A DNA stretch of 9,015 nucleotides. It comes from Polyangiaceae bacterium. GTDB taxonomy: Bacteria > Myxococcota_A > Polyangia > Polyangiales > Polyangiaceae. Shown in pieces: positions 1 to 6,631 of the stretch. The DNA lies in NCBI GenBank assembly GCA_022447485.1, contig JAKVCH010000097.1:1-9015 (forward strand), written 5' to 3'. The notes under the pieces are model-generated. The model did no database searches, was not told the DNA's origin, and saw only the letters and a program-made list of their open reading frames with translations. How positions within the stretch are numbered: the first letter of the stretch is position 1; each line of letters starts with the position of its first letter. Made by a program: the position numbers and the translations under genes.

Positions 1-462
1 GCGCCCCAGCGTTGCCTGCCCCCAGGCGCCGCGTGCGCTCAAAGCCAGACGGTCGAGGCCTTGCTCGTATTGAAAGCTGGGGTCGTCCACGATGGCGTCA
101 GCGATAGGAATGATTCGATACGGAAGCGATTGGGATTGAGGTAGGAGAGGGTTTGCTCCCACAGCATCTTCCGAGTCGATCACGGCTCGCTGTTCGTAGG
201 CGATATTTGCTGTAAGCCACGGTAATATTGCGGCATCTAAGTCGAGGCGCAGGCGCCAAAAATTGGTTGCGGACGTGCCTCCCTCTTCATAGAGAGGGTC
301 AGAGATGAGCAGGACTGATTTCAGGGCGGAGTTGAGCGCTACGTAGCGATTACCATCTTCTGAGGTCCACAGGTCTCGTGCCTCCGCCTGTGGGGAGAAG
401 GTGAAAGCCAATCCGGCCATACAGAAAAGTCCTAGCGCTCTGGCGCGGCAACTTTTTTTCAT
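1..462 (-). CDS. Secreted probable outer-membrane beta-barrel protein (N-terminal 154 residues, cut by the window edge)
   Basis: The reading frame is open from an ATG at 462 to base 1 with no stop, so only the N-terminal 154 residues are visible. Residues 1-28 form a Sec signal peptide: a basic start (MKKSCRARA), a hydrophobic core (about 9-22) and an AEA cleavage site before RDLW. The mature part alternates polar and hydrophobic residues in short strands (for example FWRLRLDLDAAI and LDRLALSARGAW) separated by turn-rich loops, with aromatic residues at strand ends, as in outer-membrane barrels. The ending around residues 138-154 (GLDRLALSARG then WGQATLGR) resembles porin-like barrels that often sit beside LolA-like proteins. 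The start codon lies 4 nt after the stop of the ATPase gene, so it is the fifth gene of that operon. No clear Shine-Dalgarno is visible; translation may depend on coupling. The barrel assignment is inferred from composition and context; a non-barrel exported protein remains possible. Confidence 0.75.
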   Translation of the reverse strand, partial: MKKSCRARALGLFCMAGLAFTFSPQAEARDLWTSEDGNRYVALNSALKSVLLISDPLYEEGGTSATNFWRLRLDLDAAILPWLTANIAYEQRAVIDSEDAVGANPLLPQSQSLPYRIIPIADAIVDDPSFQYEQGLDRLALSARGAWGQATLGR

Positions 463-466
463 GTCT

Positions 467-1240
467 TTAGGTTAACTCAAGATCTGTGTGATGCTCGGCC
501 CCGTGCTCTTTCGCCTCATCACTTAAAACGCTCCCGTCTTGCAAGGTAATGATCCTCTCAGCGTGCCGCATGACTCGTGGGTCGTGGGTAGCGAAAAGAA
601 AAGTCATCTTTTGCTCATCATGAAGCCGTCGCATCATCGTCATCAGAGCTTCGGCATTTTCTGTGTCTAAGTTGGCAGTGGGCTCGTCGGCAAGAATCAG
701 TTTCGGTCGTGAAGCAACAGCTCGAGCAACCGCAACTCGTTGTTGTTCTCCTCCGCTGAGCTCTTCAGGGCGTCGATCGGCATCTTTACCGAGACCGAGT
801 TCGTCCAAGACCTCGATGGCACGCTTGCGCCGCTCCGTTGCATCGACTCCTTGTAGCTCCAGAACAAATTCGACATTTTCTCGAGCCGTCAGCACTGGGA
901 CCAAATTGTAGGCTTGAAAAACGAAGCCAATCCGATGCAAGCGTAGTTCAGAACGTTGGGTTTTATTGAGCTGGTTGAGGTTTTTTCCTAAAACCGTGAG
1001 TTCACCGGAGCTAGGTTGATCTAAGGCTCCCAGTTGATTCAAAAGGGTCGTTTTACCGCTGCCGCTCGGTCCAACGAGCGCCACGAATTCTCCTGAGTGA
1101 ATCTGGAGGTCGATACCCCGCAGGGCACGGACCATCGTGGCTCCGTGGCCAAATTCGCGGACGAGTTTTTCGGCGGAGATGAGAATTTCTGACTCTGACA
1201 TATTGCTTGGCTGCGACTGAGTGGATGAAGGGTCTGACAC
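467..1240 (-). CDS. ABC transporter ATP-binding protein, LolD/MacB type
   Basis: This is the nucleotide-binding subunit of an inner-membrane ABC system; it hydrolyses ATP to drive the two FtsX-type permeases encoded just upstream. All motifs are intact (257-residue numbering): Walker A GPSGSGKT at 57-64, Q-loop glutamine 109 in FVFQAYNLVPVLT, signature LSGGEQQR at 161-168, Walker B LILADE at 181-186 followed by PTANLD, and the H-loop histidine 219 in FATHDPR. The PVLTARENVEF and ADEPTANLD stretches are typical of the LolD/MacB/FtsE group, not of importers. Length is slightly above LolD (about 230) because of a Ser/Gln-rich N-terminus and an acidic, His-containing tail (AKEHGAEHHTD). The start is uncertain. 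The longest form begins with GTG at 1240, 36 nt after the permease 2 stop; ATG at 1201 would give 244 residues and fits the family better. Neither has a recognisable ribosome binding site. Confidence 0.95.
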   Translation of the reverse strand: MSDPSSTQSQPSNMSESEILISAEKLVREFGHGATMVRALRGIDLQIHSGEFVALVGPSGSGKTTLLNQLGALDQPSSGELTVLGKNLNQLNKTQRSELRLHRIGFVFQAYNLVPVLTARENVEFVLELQGVDATERRKRAIEVLDELGLGKDADRRPEELSGGEQQRVAVARAVASRPKLILADEPTANLDTENAEALMTMMRRLHDEQKMTFLFATHDPRVMRHAERIITLQDGSVLSDEAKEHGAEHHTDLELT

Positions 1241-1276
1241 GTGACTGGAATAGATAGTTCCCGGAGAAAATTACGA

Positions 1277-2539
1277 TTAGTTTCGAGCTCGAAGAATGCT
1301 CGCCGGGTCAATGCGGAGTGAATAAATAGCCGGATAGATAGCGCCGATCAGAGTTGCACCAATCGCCAGCACGAGCAGAAAGGGAATCACCCAAATGCCG
1401 ACATCAGCTTTCATGATCGGGTCGAGAAGTATGCCACTCATATTCATACCGCTCTCGTTTCCGGAGATAGCACCGTAGTCGACACCAACCTGGCTGAGGT
1501 ACCAAAGAGCCGGGGTGGCAAAGACTGTCGCAAGCACAGCGCCGGCGATGCCCGTGAAGAGAGCTTCGGTGAAGATCAAGCGCCAGAGAGTGCGACGTTT
1601 CATTCCCAAAGCAAGAAGGGCGCTAAACTCTCGCCCTCGCTGGAGGACACCGGTGAGCTGTGCGCTCGTGATGCCTAGGATGACGAGCAGCACAATCACA
1701 AAGATGATCGCGTTTGAAAAAGCAGCGTCGGCTTTTTTGGCCGCGACGAGGCTCGGGTTCACCTGAATCCAAGTCAGGGTGTCGACCTTTGCAATCTCCT
1801 TGATTTTTGAATCGTCAATAGCTCTTTCAACGCGCTGGGCGAGCGGCCCGACATCTTTTGGCTCGTTGACCAGGATGGCGAATCGCTCCACACCCGGACG
1901 ACCACCTAGGTGAATCGCGTCGTTCAGGTTGGTATGAGCAACCGTCGCATCTATCGATCGACTACCAGAATGGACCACACCAACCAGGGTCAGCAGCGAA
2001 GAGTTCATTTCTCCTGTGGGGGCTACCGCTGTCACGACAATTTCGTCATTCAAGGAAACGTCGAGACGTTTTGCTAGTTCTGATCCAAGTACCAAGGCAT
2101 TTTTATCGTCGGCTTGGAGGTAGCGCCCTTGGGAGACAGCGCGAATCGTGCGCCGGATCTCTCTTTCGCTCTTTGGGTCGCCGCCGAGGAGTGAAACGCC
2201 TTGTACCTTTGTGCCCATTCCCAGCAGTCCCTGGGTTTCGACCTGAGGGGTCACCACTGTGATGCCGGGCACTCCCTCGATGGTTTTCCGTAATTTTTTC
2301 CAGTCGCCGGTAATCCGTAGGCGAGTGTCTCGGGACTCCTGCCAGCCTCGGGGGACGACTTGTAGGTAGCCTTGGCCGCTCATGGCGGTTGATTCCGCCA
2401 TCATACCGCTTTCGCCTTTGATCCAGGCAACCGCAACGGCGGCGATGGCGCAGCCGATGCCGACGCCAATCAACGAGAGGAGAGTGCGCGTGGTGCTGCG
2501 CATGAGACTACGAAGTGCGTACTGACTCGAAACGTTCAT
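1277..2539 (-). CDS. ABC transporter permease 2, FtsX/LolC-LolE/MacB type
   Basis: This is a 420-residue inner-membrane permease of the type-VII (MacB/LolCE) fold. One N-terminal membrane helix (about 20-40, rich in Val/Ile/Ala) is followed by a large periplasmic MacB-PCD-like domain (about 41-272) and three C-terminal helices (about 274-297, 319-346 and 380-403). The FtsX coupling region RGREFSALLALGMKRR follows helix 2 (about 301-316), and the chain ends with the family's YPAIYSLRIDP and ILRARN pattern. The chosen ATG at 2537-2539 overlaps the permease 1 stop as ATGA and has GAGG 10 nt upstream (2550-2553). A longer in-frame start at 2608 would overlap permease 1 by 73 nt and add a non-hydrophobic extension, so it was rejected. 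It is clearly distinct in sequence from permease 1, suggesting a heterodimer like LolC/LolE, one copy of each per complex. The substrate is not evident. Confidence 0.93.
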   Translation of the reverse strand: MNVSSQYALRSLMRSTTRTLLSLIGVGIGCAIAAVAVAWIKGESGMMAESTAMSGQGYLQVVPRGWQESRDTRLRITGDWKKLRKTIEGVPGITVVTPQVETQGLLGMGTKVQGVSLLGGDPKSEREIRRTIRAVSQGRYLQADDKNALVLGSELAKRLDVSLNDEIVVTAVAPTGEMNSSLLTLVGVVHSGSRSIDATVAHTNLNDAIHLGGRPGVERFAILVNEPKDVGPLAQRVERAIDDSKIKEIAKVDTLTWIQVNPSLVAAKKADAAFSNAIIFVIVLLVILGITSAQLTGVLQRGREFSALLALGMKRRTLWRLIFTEALFTGIAGAVLATVFATPALWYLSQVGVDYGAISGNESGMNMSGILLDPIMKADVGIWVIPFLLVLAIGATLIGAIYPAIYSLRIDPASILRARN

Positions 2540-3840
2540 TTGCGCATGGCCTCGGTTGGTGCGAGTCGGTTGACAAAGTGAATGGGCCAGAGCGCCGAGA
2601 GAAGACAAGTGACGCCCATAGCCAGGAGACTTTGCTCGATCACGGAGGGGCGAAGACGGGGGTGCATGATGAAGTTGAAGGTGATGCCTTGAAAGCTCAA
2701 GTCCGTGATATCTTGACCTCCGCCGCCCGCGAGATCCGCCATGGATAGGCCCACCTGACCTAAGTAGAGTGTCAGCGATGCGCCGAGAGCTGTTCCTAGA
2801 CTTAGCCCCAAGACGCCAATCAGAATCGTTTCTAGGAGCAACATGAGGTTGATACGGCGAGGCGAGGAACCTAGAGCCAGGAGCACGCCGAATTCCCGCG
2901 TTCGTTCAAAGGTGCTCATCAGCATGGTATTGGCAATACCAGCAGCTGCAGCGACGAAGACAAAGACGAGAATCACCCAAGTCGCACTATTCATCATACC
3001 CATCATCTGCACGAGTTCTGGAGCGAGCTTTTCCCAGGGTAGAATTTCGACGCTCTTTAATGCAGGTAGTTGGCGAAGACGCTCGGCCAAAGCGCTTGCC
3101 TGGGCGGCGTCTTGCCCGCGAATGGTGATTTCGTGCGCCTGATTCGGCATCGCGAAAATACTTTGCGCCGCTTCGAGTTCGATCAAAATGCCTTGAGCAT
3201 TGACGATATCCAGATTGGAGCGAATGATGGCATTGATGCGCACCAGGTCCGCAGCCATTGCGCCATCGACGGTCTGCCCGATCAGAGCCAATTGGTCTCC
3301 GACCTTTAAGTCCTGGCGCTTCGCCAAGGCTTCTCCGACGATTGCTCCATAGTCGGCTTGGGGTTCTTCGCTGGAGTCAGAGCTAGGAGAGACCTTCAGG
3401 TCGAGACGTCCTGCTTTTAGGGTAGTGCTACTCTCCTCGACTAAGCCACCAGGTTGTCTTTCAGCCTGAAAGTCAATGCCGGTGACAAACGCGGTAAATC
3501 CTTCTTCGGTTTTCGCGGCCAAAGATGGCGCAAAGATACGAGGAAAGGTGCGCTCGACGCCCTGTGTGTTGGCGAGGATTTTTCTCTTTTCGCTGATATC
3601 ATCAATCAGCAGATCGATGGATTGTTTCTCCCGGTATTCCGGAGCATGAATTTGCACATGACCAATCAGAGGTCCGGTCATCAGGTCGCGCAGGGAGTCT
3701 TCATAGCCGGCCATAAACCCGTCAACTCCCAGCACGAAGAATTGGGCGAGAGCCAGGGAGAGTAGGGCCAAAGCCGATCGCTTGGTATTGCGCCCCAAAT
3801 TGCGCCAGGCAATTTTCAAAGTGCTGAGAAAAGGAGTCAA
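2536..3840 (-). CDS. ABC transporter permease 1, FtsX/LolC-LolE/MacB type, TTG start
   Basis: This is a 434-residue permease with the same layout as its partner: membrane helix about 21-43, periplasmic domain about 45-283, then helices about 285-309, 332-360 and 402-421. The FtsX motif is FERTREFGVLLALGSSPRRI at 311-330, and the C-terminus WPIHFVNRLAPTEAMRK matches the family ending in which an aromatic-Pro motif precedes a P-x-E-A-[LM]-R tail. The start is a TTG at 3838-3840, 1 nt after the stop of the LolA-like gene, with GAGG 8 nt upstream (3849-3852). The next in-frame methionine is residue 43, past the first helix, so TTG is the only start that keeps the fold. A Gly-rich, probably flexible loop (AGGGGQD, 371-377) lies between helices 3 and 4. 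Its stop overlaps the start of permease 2. Role inferred from family: extraction of a lipid or lipidated substrate from the outer leaflet of the inner membrane, or mechanotransmission as in MacB. Confidence 0.93.
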   Translation of the reverse strand: MTPFLSTLKIAWRNLGRNTKRSALALLSLALAQFFVLGVDGFMAGYEDSLRDLMTGPLIGHVQIHAPEYREKQSIDLLIDDISEKRKILANTQGVERTFPRIFAPSLAAKTEEGFTAFVTGIDFQAERQPGGLVEESSTTLKAGRLDLKVSPSSDSSEEPQADYGAIVGEALAKRQDLKVGDQLALIGQTVDGAMAADLVRINAIIRSNLDIVNAQGILIELEAAQSIFAMPNQAHEITIRGQDAAQASALAERLRQLPALKSVEILPWEKLAPELVQMMGMMNSATWVILVFVFVAAAAGIANTMLMSTFERTREFGVLLALGSSPRRINLMLLLETILIGVLGLSLGTALGASLTLYLGQVGLSMADLAGGGGQDITDLSFQGITFNFIMHPRLRPSVIEQSLLAMGVTCLLSALWPIHFVNRLAPTEAMRK

Positions 3841-3841
3841 A

Positions 3842-4663
3842 TTATCGGCCTCGCTTCAATCGAGAGAGAGAGAATGTGCTCGCTGGCACCTCGGCATCGA
3901 ATTGCATATCGATGTATTTCATCTGGGTGTATTCGTCTTGCTTGTCACTGGGAACGATGCGCATCACTGAGGGAACTTTCCGACCGCCCAATGTTTTCAC
4001 GTCTTCAAAAAACATGGTGCGAGCGAGACGATCCCGGCGGTCGTAATAGCGAGCCTGGGTCGGGAGCGTTGCGTCTTCGTTGACTGACATCTCGATTTTT
4101 TTCCAGAGCCCCACCTTGCCCTCCTTTGCCGTCATTCTCATGATCCAGCCCGCAGGAGATGTAGAAGGCCCGGCCCAGCTTGCGTTAAAGTCATTCGCGT
4201 AAGACGCGTCTTTCACTAAGTCATCATTCGTGAAGTCAGACCCCATCCAACTTCCGAGCATCATGCTGGGAGGAATGCGCACCGTACGAGAAATTTTCGG
4301 TAGATAATTCCAAAGGTTCTTGTCGACCTTCAGGGTGGCCGTGCCCGTATCTCGTGCTGGGCTTTCCAAAACGATCAAGGACTTTTCTTGACCAGAGGTC
4401 CAGATTTTCATGCGCATGGTGCGCGTGCGTCCTGGTTTGACGATTGTCATTTCAATGCGACCAATGGTCGTCTTGGCGCGATAAACTTTATCCATCCTCT
4501 CTTGAGCGGCCGCAATGGGGATGGGTCCTGAGGCGTCAGCCGCCTGGGCTTCCTCGAAAACCGATTCAGAATTCGAAAAAAGCGGGGACAGCCCTTGGGG
4601 CAGGAGAACTCCGCCCAGAAAGGCCGAAGCAGAAAGAAAGTGACGGCGCGGTGATTGACTCAT
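3842..4663 (-). CDS. LolA-like outer-membrane lipoprotein-sorting family protein with Tat-type signal
   Basis: This is a 273-residue exported protein of the LolA-like family often annotated as outer membrane lipoprotein-sorting protein (Pfam LolA_like). Members are periplasmic half-barrel carriers for lipids or lipoproteins. Diagnostic features are the stretch KVDKNLWNYLPKISRTVRI (about 113-130), then PPSMMLGSWMGSDFTNDDLV (131-150), and the C-terminal pattern MKYIDMQF followed by VPASTFSLSRL (248-269). The N-terminus has SPRRHFLSASAF, close to the twin-arginine consensus (R6-R7, F9, L10), a hydrophobic stretch to about 25 and a plausible AQA cleavage site at 39-41. No lipobox is present, so the mature form should be soluble in the periplasm. 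It is longer than E. coli LolA (about 200). ATG at 4661-4663 has GGAG 5 nt upstream (4669-4672). It is the first gene of the five-gene ABC operon, which suggests it receives substrate from that transporter. Equivalence to LolA itself is not claimed; related proteins also accompany RND-type lipid exporters. Confidence 0.88.
   Translation of the reverse strand: MSQSPRRHFLSASAFLGGVLLPQGLSPLFSNSESVFEEAQAADASGPIPIAAAQERMDKVYRAKTTIGRIEMTIVKPGRTRTMRMKIWTSGQEKSLIVLESPARDTGTATLKVDKNLWNYLPKISRTVRIPPSMMLGSWMGSDFTNDDLVKDASYANDFNASWAGPSTSPAGWIMRMTAKEGKVGLWKKIEMSVNEDATLPTQARYYDRRDRLARTMFFEDVKTLGGRKVPSVMRIVPSDKQDEYTQMKYIDMQFDAEVPASTFSLSRLKRGR
3849..3852 (-). promoter_or_regulatory. Ribosome binding site deciding the TTG start of permease 1
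   Basis: GAGG on the minus strand lies 8 nt before the TTG at 3840, inside the last codons of the LolA-like gene. It is the main reason to accept a TTG start here. Together with the 1-nt gap between stop and start it suggests translational coupling. Confidence 0.6.
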
Positions 4664-4677
4664 GAGAACTCCAAGCA

Positions 4678-4702
4678 GATCGAACGGTTGTTTTCTTCGA
4701 TC
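4678..4702 (-). repeat. Inverted repeat in the leader of the ABC operon
   Basis: Perfect 7-bp arms GATCGAA (4678-4684) and TTCGATC (4696-4702) are separated by 11 bases. The element ends 15 bases before the ATG of the LolA-like gene, just ahead of its GGAG. It could form an RNA hairpin in the leader or serve as a protein-binding dyad; there is no T-run, so it is not an intrinsic terminator. Confidence 0.45.
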
Positions 4703-4708
4703 GTTAAA

Positions 4709-4726
4709 TACACCTAGTCCGGTGTA
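4709..4726 (-). promoter_or_regulatory. Operator-like dyad TACACC-N6-GGTGTA in the promoter region of the ABC operon
   Basis: A perfect 6-bp inverted repeat with a 6-base spacer (18 bp overall) lies about 46 bases upstream of the first gene of the operon. On the minus strand it is followed by AT-rich TATTTAA, which could be part of a -10 region, with TTACAT further upstream as a weak -35 candidate. This geometry would place a dimeric regulator over the promoter. Promoter elements are weak matches and the regulator is unknown. Confidence 0.4.
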
Positions 4727-4741
4727 GGAAGAGATGTAAGG

Positions 4742-4751
4742 AGAGCGCTCT
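4742..4751. repeat. Palindrome AGAGCGCTCT
   Basis: A perfect 10-bp palindrome lies between the glycyl-tRNA synthetase terminator and the operator-like dyad. It extends imperfectly into GGAGAGCGCTCTTCC. It may be a further protein-binding site for the ABC operon or chance; no function can be read from it alone. Confidence 0.3.
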
Positions 4752-4833
4752 TCCTGCCTGATTTGTCTCAGCTTGAGAATACGGCTCGATGGCTGAGGGC
4801 CGCGAGGACTGGAGAGGGGAGTCGATGCGACAG

Positions 4834-4861
4834 AAAAAAAGCGGCCCCGAAGAGCCGCTTT
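4834..4861 (-). terminator. Intrinsic terminator of glyQS with UUCG tetraloop
   Basis: On the minus strand a 10-bp stem (AAAGCGGCTC pairing with GGGCCGCTTT, one G-U pair) closes a TTCG loop and runs into a T tract (seven consecutive T including those of the stem). It lies about 21 bases after the stop of glycyl-tRNA synthetase. The C(UUCG)G loop is unusually stable. It isolates the synthetase transcript from the ABC operon downstream. Confidence 0.92.
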
Positions 4862-4882
4862 CTGAAATGCAAAAGGATGCGT

Positions 4883-6505
4883 TTAGAGCTTGCCTGTCGC
4901 CAGAGCCTCTTGGACAGTGGCAATGACTTGATCGACGGCAATGCGTTCCTGTCGTTTATCGTCTCGGTAGCGAATCGTGACAGAGTTGTCTTCGAGGGAA
5001 TCATTATCGACTGTGAGACAATAAGGCGTACCGATTTCGTCGTGCCGAGCGTAGCGCTTACCAATGGTATGCTGCTCATCATATTTGACGGGAATGCCTG
5101 CTTTGAGAAATTCTTCGGCGATTTTCCGGGCGCGTTTGACGAGCTCCTCGTCTTTCTTCACCAGGGGTAAGACGGCAACCTTGTAGGGTGCCAGGCGAGG
5201 ATGGAGCTTGAGCACCGTGCGGGCCAGTTGATTGTTTTCGTCAAATTCCTCTGTGTAGGCATTACAGAGGACAGCTAAGACGCCGCGAGTTGCTCCAGCT
5301 GCGGGTTCGACAACGTGGGGCACATAGCGCCAGCCTTTTTTACCGGTCTCGGGGTTGATGGCCTCGGGGTCGAAGTATTCGATCTTCTTCCCAGCTCCCT
5401 TTGCGTGAGCCTTGAGATCGTAGTCTGTGCGGCTCGCGACTCCTTCCAATTCGTCCCAGCCCCAAGGGAATTCATATTCGACGTCGAAGGTGCCATCGGA
5501 ATAATGAGCCAGCTCATCCTGCTCATGCTCGCGGAACATCAGTTTTTCTTTCGAGAGGCCGATGCTTTCCCACCAGCTCATGCGCTGGTCTTTCCAGTAC
5601 TCAAGGTAGCGTGGGCCCTCTCCCGGTGGGCAGAAGAACTCCATCTCCATTTGTTCGAACTCGCAGCTGCGGAAGATGAAGTGCTCGACGGTCACTTCAT
5701 TTCGAAAGCTTTTGCCCATCTGGGCGATTCCGAAGGGAACCTTCGCGCTTTGGGATTGCTGCACGTTTGAGAATTGTACAAACATGCCTTGGGCTGTTTC
5801 TGGCCGCAGATAAACCGCGCTGGTCACCATGGCGTTGTCTGCCACCGCTTTTAGCTCTTCGTCGCTTTTGCCCTCTTGGATACCTGCTTTCAGCGCGTCG
5901 ATGACGTTCTGCATGGGATCCACTGGACCCAAATTCGTTCGAAACATGCCGTTGAAGTTGCGTTCTTTGGCTAGAAAAGGGGACCCGCAATTCGGGCAGA
6001 CATAGCCGCGGTCGCCAGCGACAACGCCAACAATACTTTTACCGTCGCGTTTCAGCTCGCTAGCGATGGAGGCCGTTGCTCCTTCTTCTGCTGCAAGCTC
6101 CTTGATTTTCTCGAAGGCGAGTTTGGCTCGGCCCTTATCTCCTAAAGTAATGGTGACCGGCTGACCCTCTTCAATCTTAGGAGCCTTGTCAGCACGAAAG
6201 CGCTCTTGGCAGACATTGCAGTCAACCAAAGGATCGTTGAAGTTTCCGACATGCCCGCTCGATCGCCAGACTTCTGGATGCATGATAATGCTTGATTCAA
6301 GGCCGACGACATTGTCACGGCTGGTCACCATAAAGCGCCACCATTCATTCATCAGGTTGCGCTTGAGCTCGACGCCCATGGGTCCGTAGTCGTAAGCGCT
6401 CTTCAGGCCACCGTAGACCTCCGAACTTTGGAAAACGAAGCCTCGTCTCTTACAGAGAGAGACTATTTTCTGCATCAATTCCGGTTCTTTACTCGCGCTT
6501 GACAT
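4883..6505 (-). CDS. glyQS: Glycine--tRNA ligase, single-chain class II type
   Basis: This cytoplasmic enzyme activates glycine with ATP and charges tRNA-Gly. At 540 residues it belongs to the homodimeric (single-polypeptide) type, not the bacterial alpha2-beta2 type. The N-terminus has the family block SEVYGGLKSAYDYGPMGVELK (28-48). RPETAQG (234-240) is the glycine-binding signature, FRNE (267-270) is class II motif 2, and PAAGATRGVLAVL (401-413) carries the motif 3 arginine. The C-terminal 430-540 is the HGTP anticodon-binding domain (KVAVLPL, then IGKRYARHDEIGTP). Two CxxC pairs, C96/C99 and C170/C173, flank an insertion at about 100-168 and could bind one zinc ion. ATG at 6503-6505 has GAGG 6 nt upstream (6512-6515). 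The 126 nt before it hold no clear terminator or T-box leader, so it may be transcribed partly with the upstream lipoprotein genes; a strong terminator follows. Confidence 0.98.
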   Translation of the reverse strand: MSSASKEPELMQKIVSLCKRRGFVFQSSEVYGGLKSAYDYGPMGVELKRNLMNEWWRFMVTSRDNVVGLESSIIMHPEVWRSSGHVGNFNDPLVDCNVCQERFRADKAPKIEEGQPVTITLGDKGRAKLAFEKIKELAAEEGATASIASELKRDGKSIVGVVAGDRGYVCPNCGSPFLAKERNFNGMFRTNLGPVDPMQNVIDALKAGIQEGKSDEELKAVADNAMVTSAVYLRPETAQGMFVQFSNVQQSQSAKVPFGIAQMGKSFRNEVTVEHFIFRSCEFEQMEMEFFCPPGEGPRYLEYWKDQRMSWWESIGLSKEKLMFREHEQDELAHYSDGTFDVEYEFPWGWDELEGVASRTDYDLKAHAKGAGKKIEYFDPEAINPETGKKGWRYVPHVVEPAAGATRGVLAVLCNAYTEEFDENNQLARTVLKLHPRLAPYKVAVLPLVKKDEELVKRARKIAEEFLKAGIPVKYDEQHTIGKRYARHDEIGTPYCLTVDNDSLEDNSVTIRYRDDKRQERIAVDQVIATVQEALATGKL

Positions 6506-6631
6506 GGGCGCCCTCTAGCACGGGCACGACGAGCAGGGGAGAGTGGCAGAGACTCTTTTCTAGCCAGAGCAAAGGTTTTACCCATGAAAGCTCTTTTGAC
6601 CTTGGCAGAAGAACCTCGCGGGCTGCGCCGC

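Noticed and set aside
2540..2608. Longer N-terminus for permease 2 starting at 2608
   Set aside because: It would overlap permease 1 by 73 bases and add residues unlike the family. ATG at 2539 gives an ATGA overlap and a normal FtsX N-terminus.
467..3840. Identification of the transporter as MacB (macrolide or toxin exporter)
   Set aside because: MacB fuses ATPase and permease in one chain and works with MacA and TolC. Here the ATPase is separate, there are two permeases and no MacA-like membrane fusion protein, so a LolCDE-like arrangement fits better.
4763..5170. Plus-strand open frame of 135 residues across the glyQS terminator and its 3' end
   Set aside because: It runs through the terminator hairpin and is antisense to the conserved anticodon-binding domain.
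6506..6631. T-box riboswitch or terminator before glyQS
   Set aside because: The 126 bases are too short for a T-box. No specifier loop, T-box consensus or stem with T-run was found; only a weak AGAGT/ACTCT pairing and an 8-bp GGGCGCCC palindrome next to the ribosome site.
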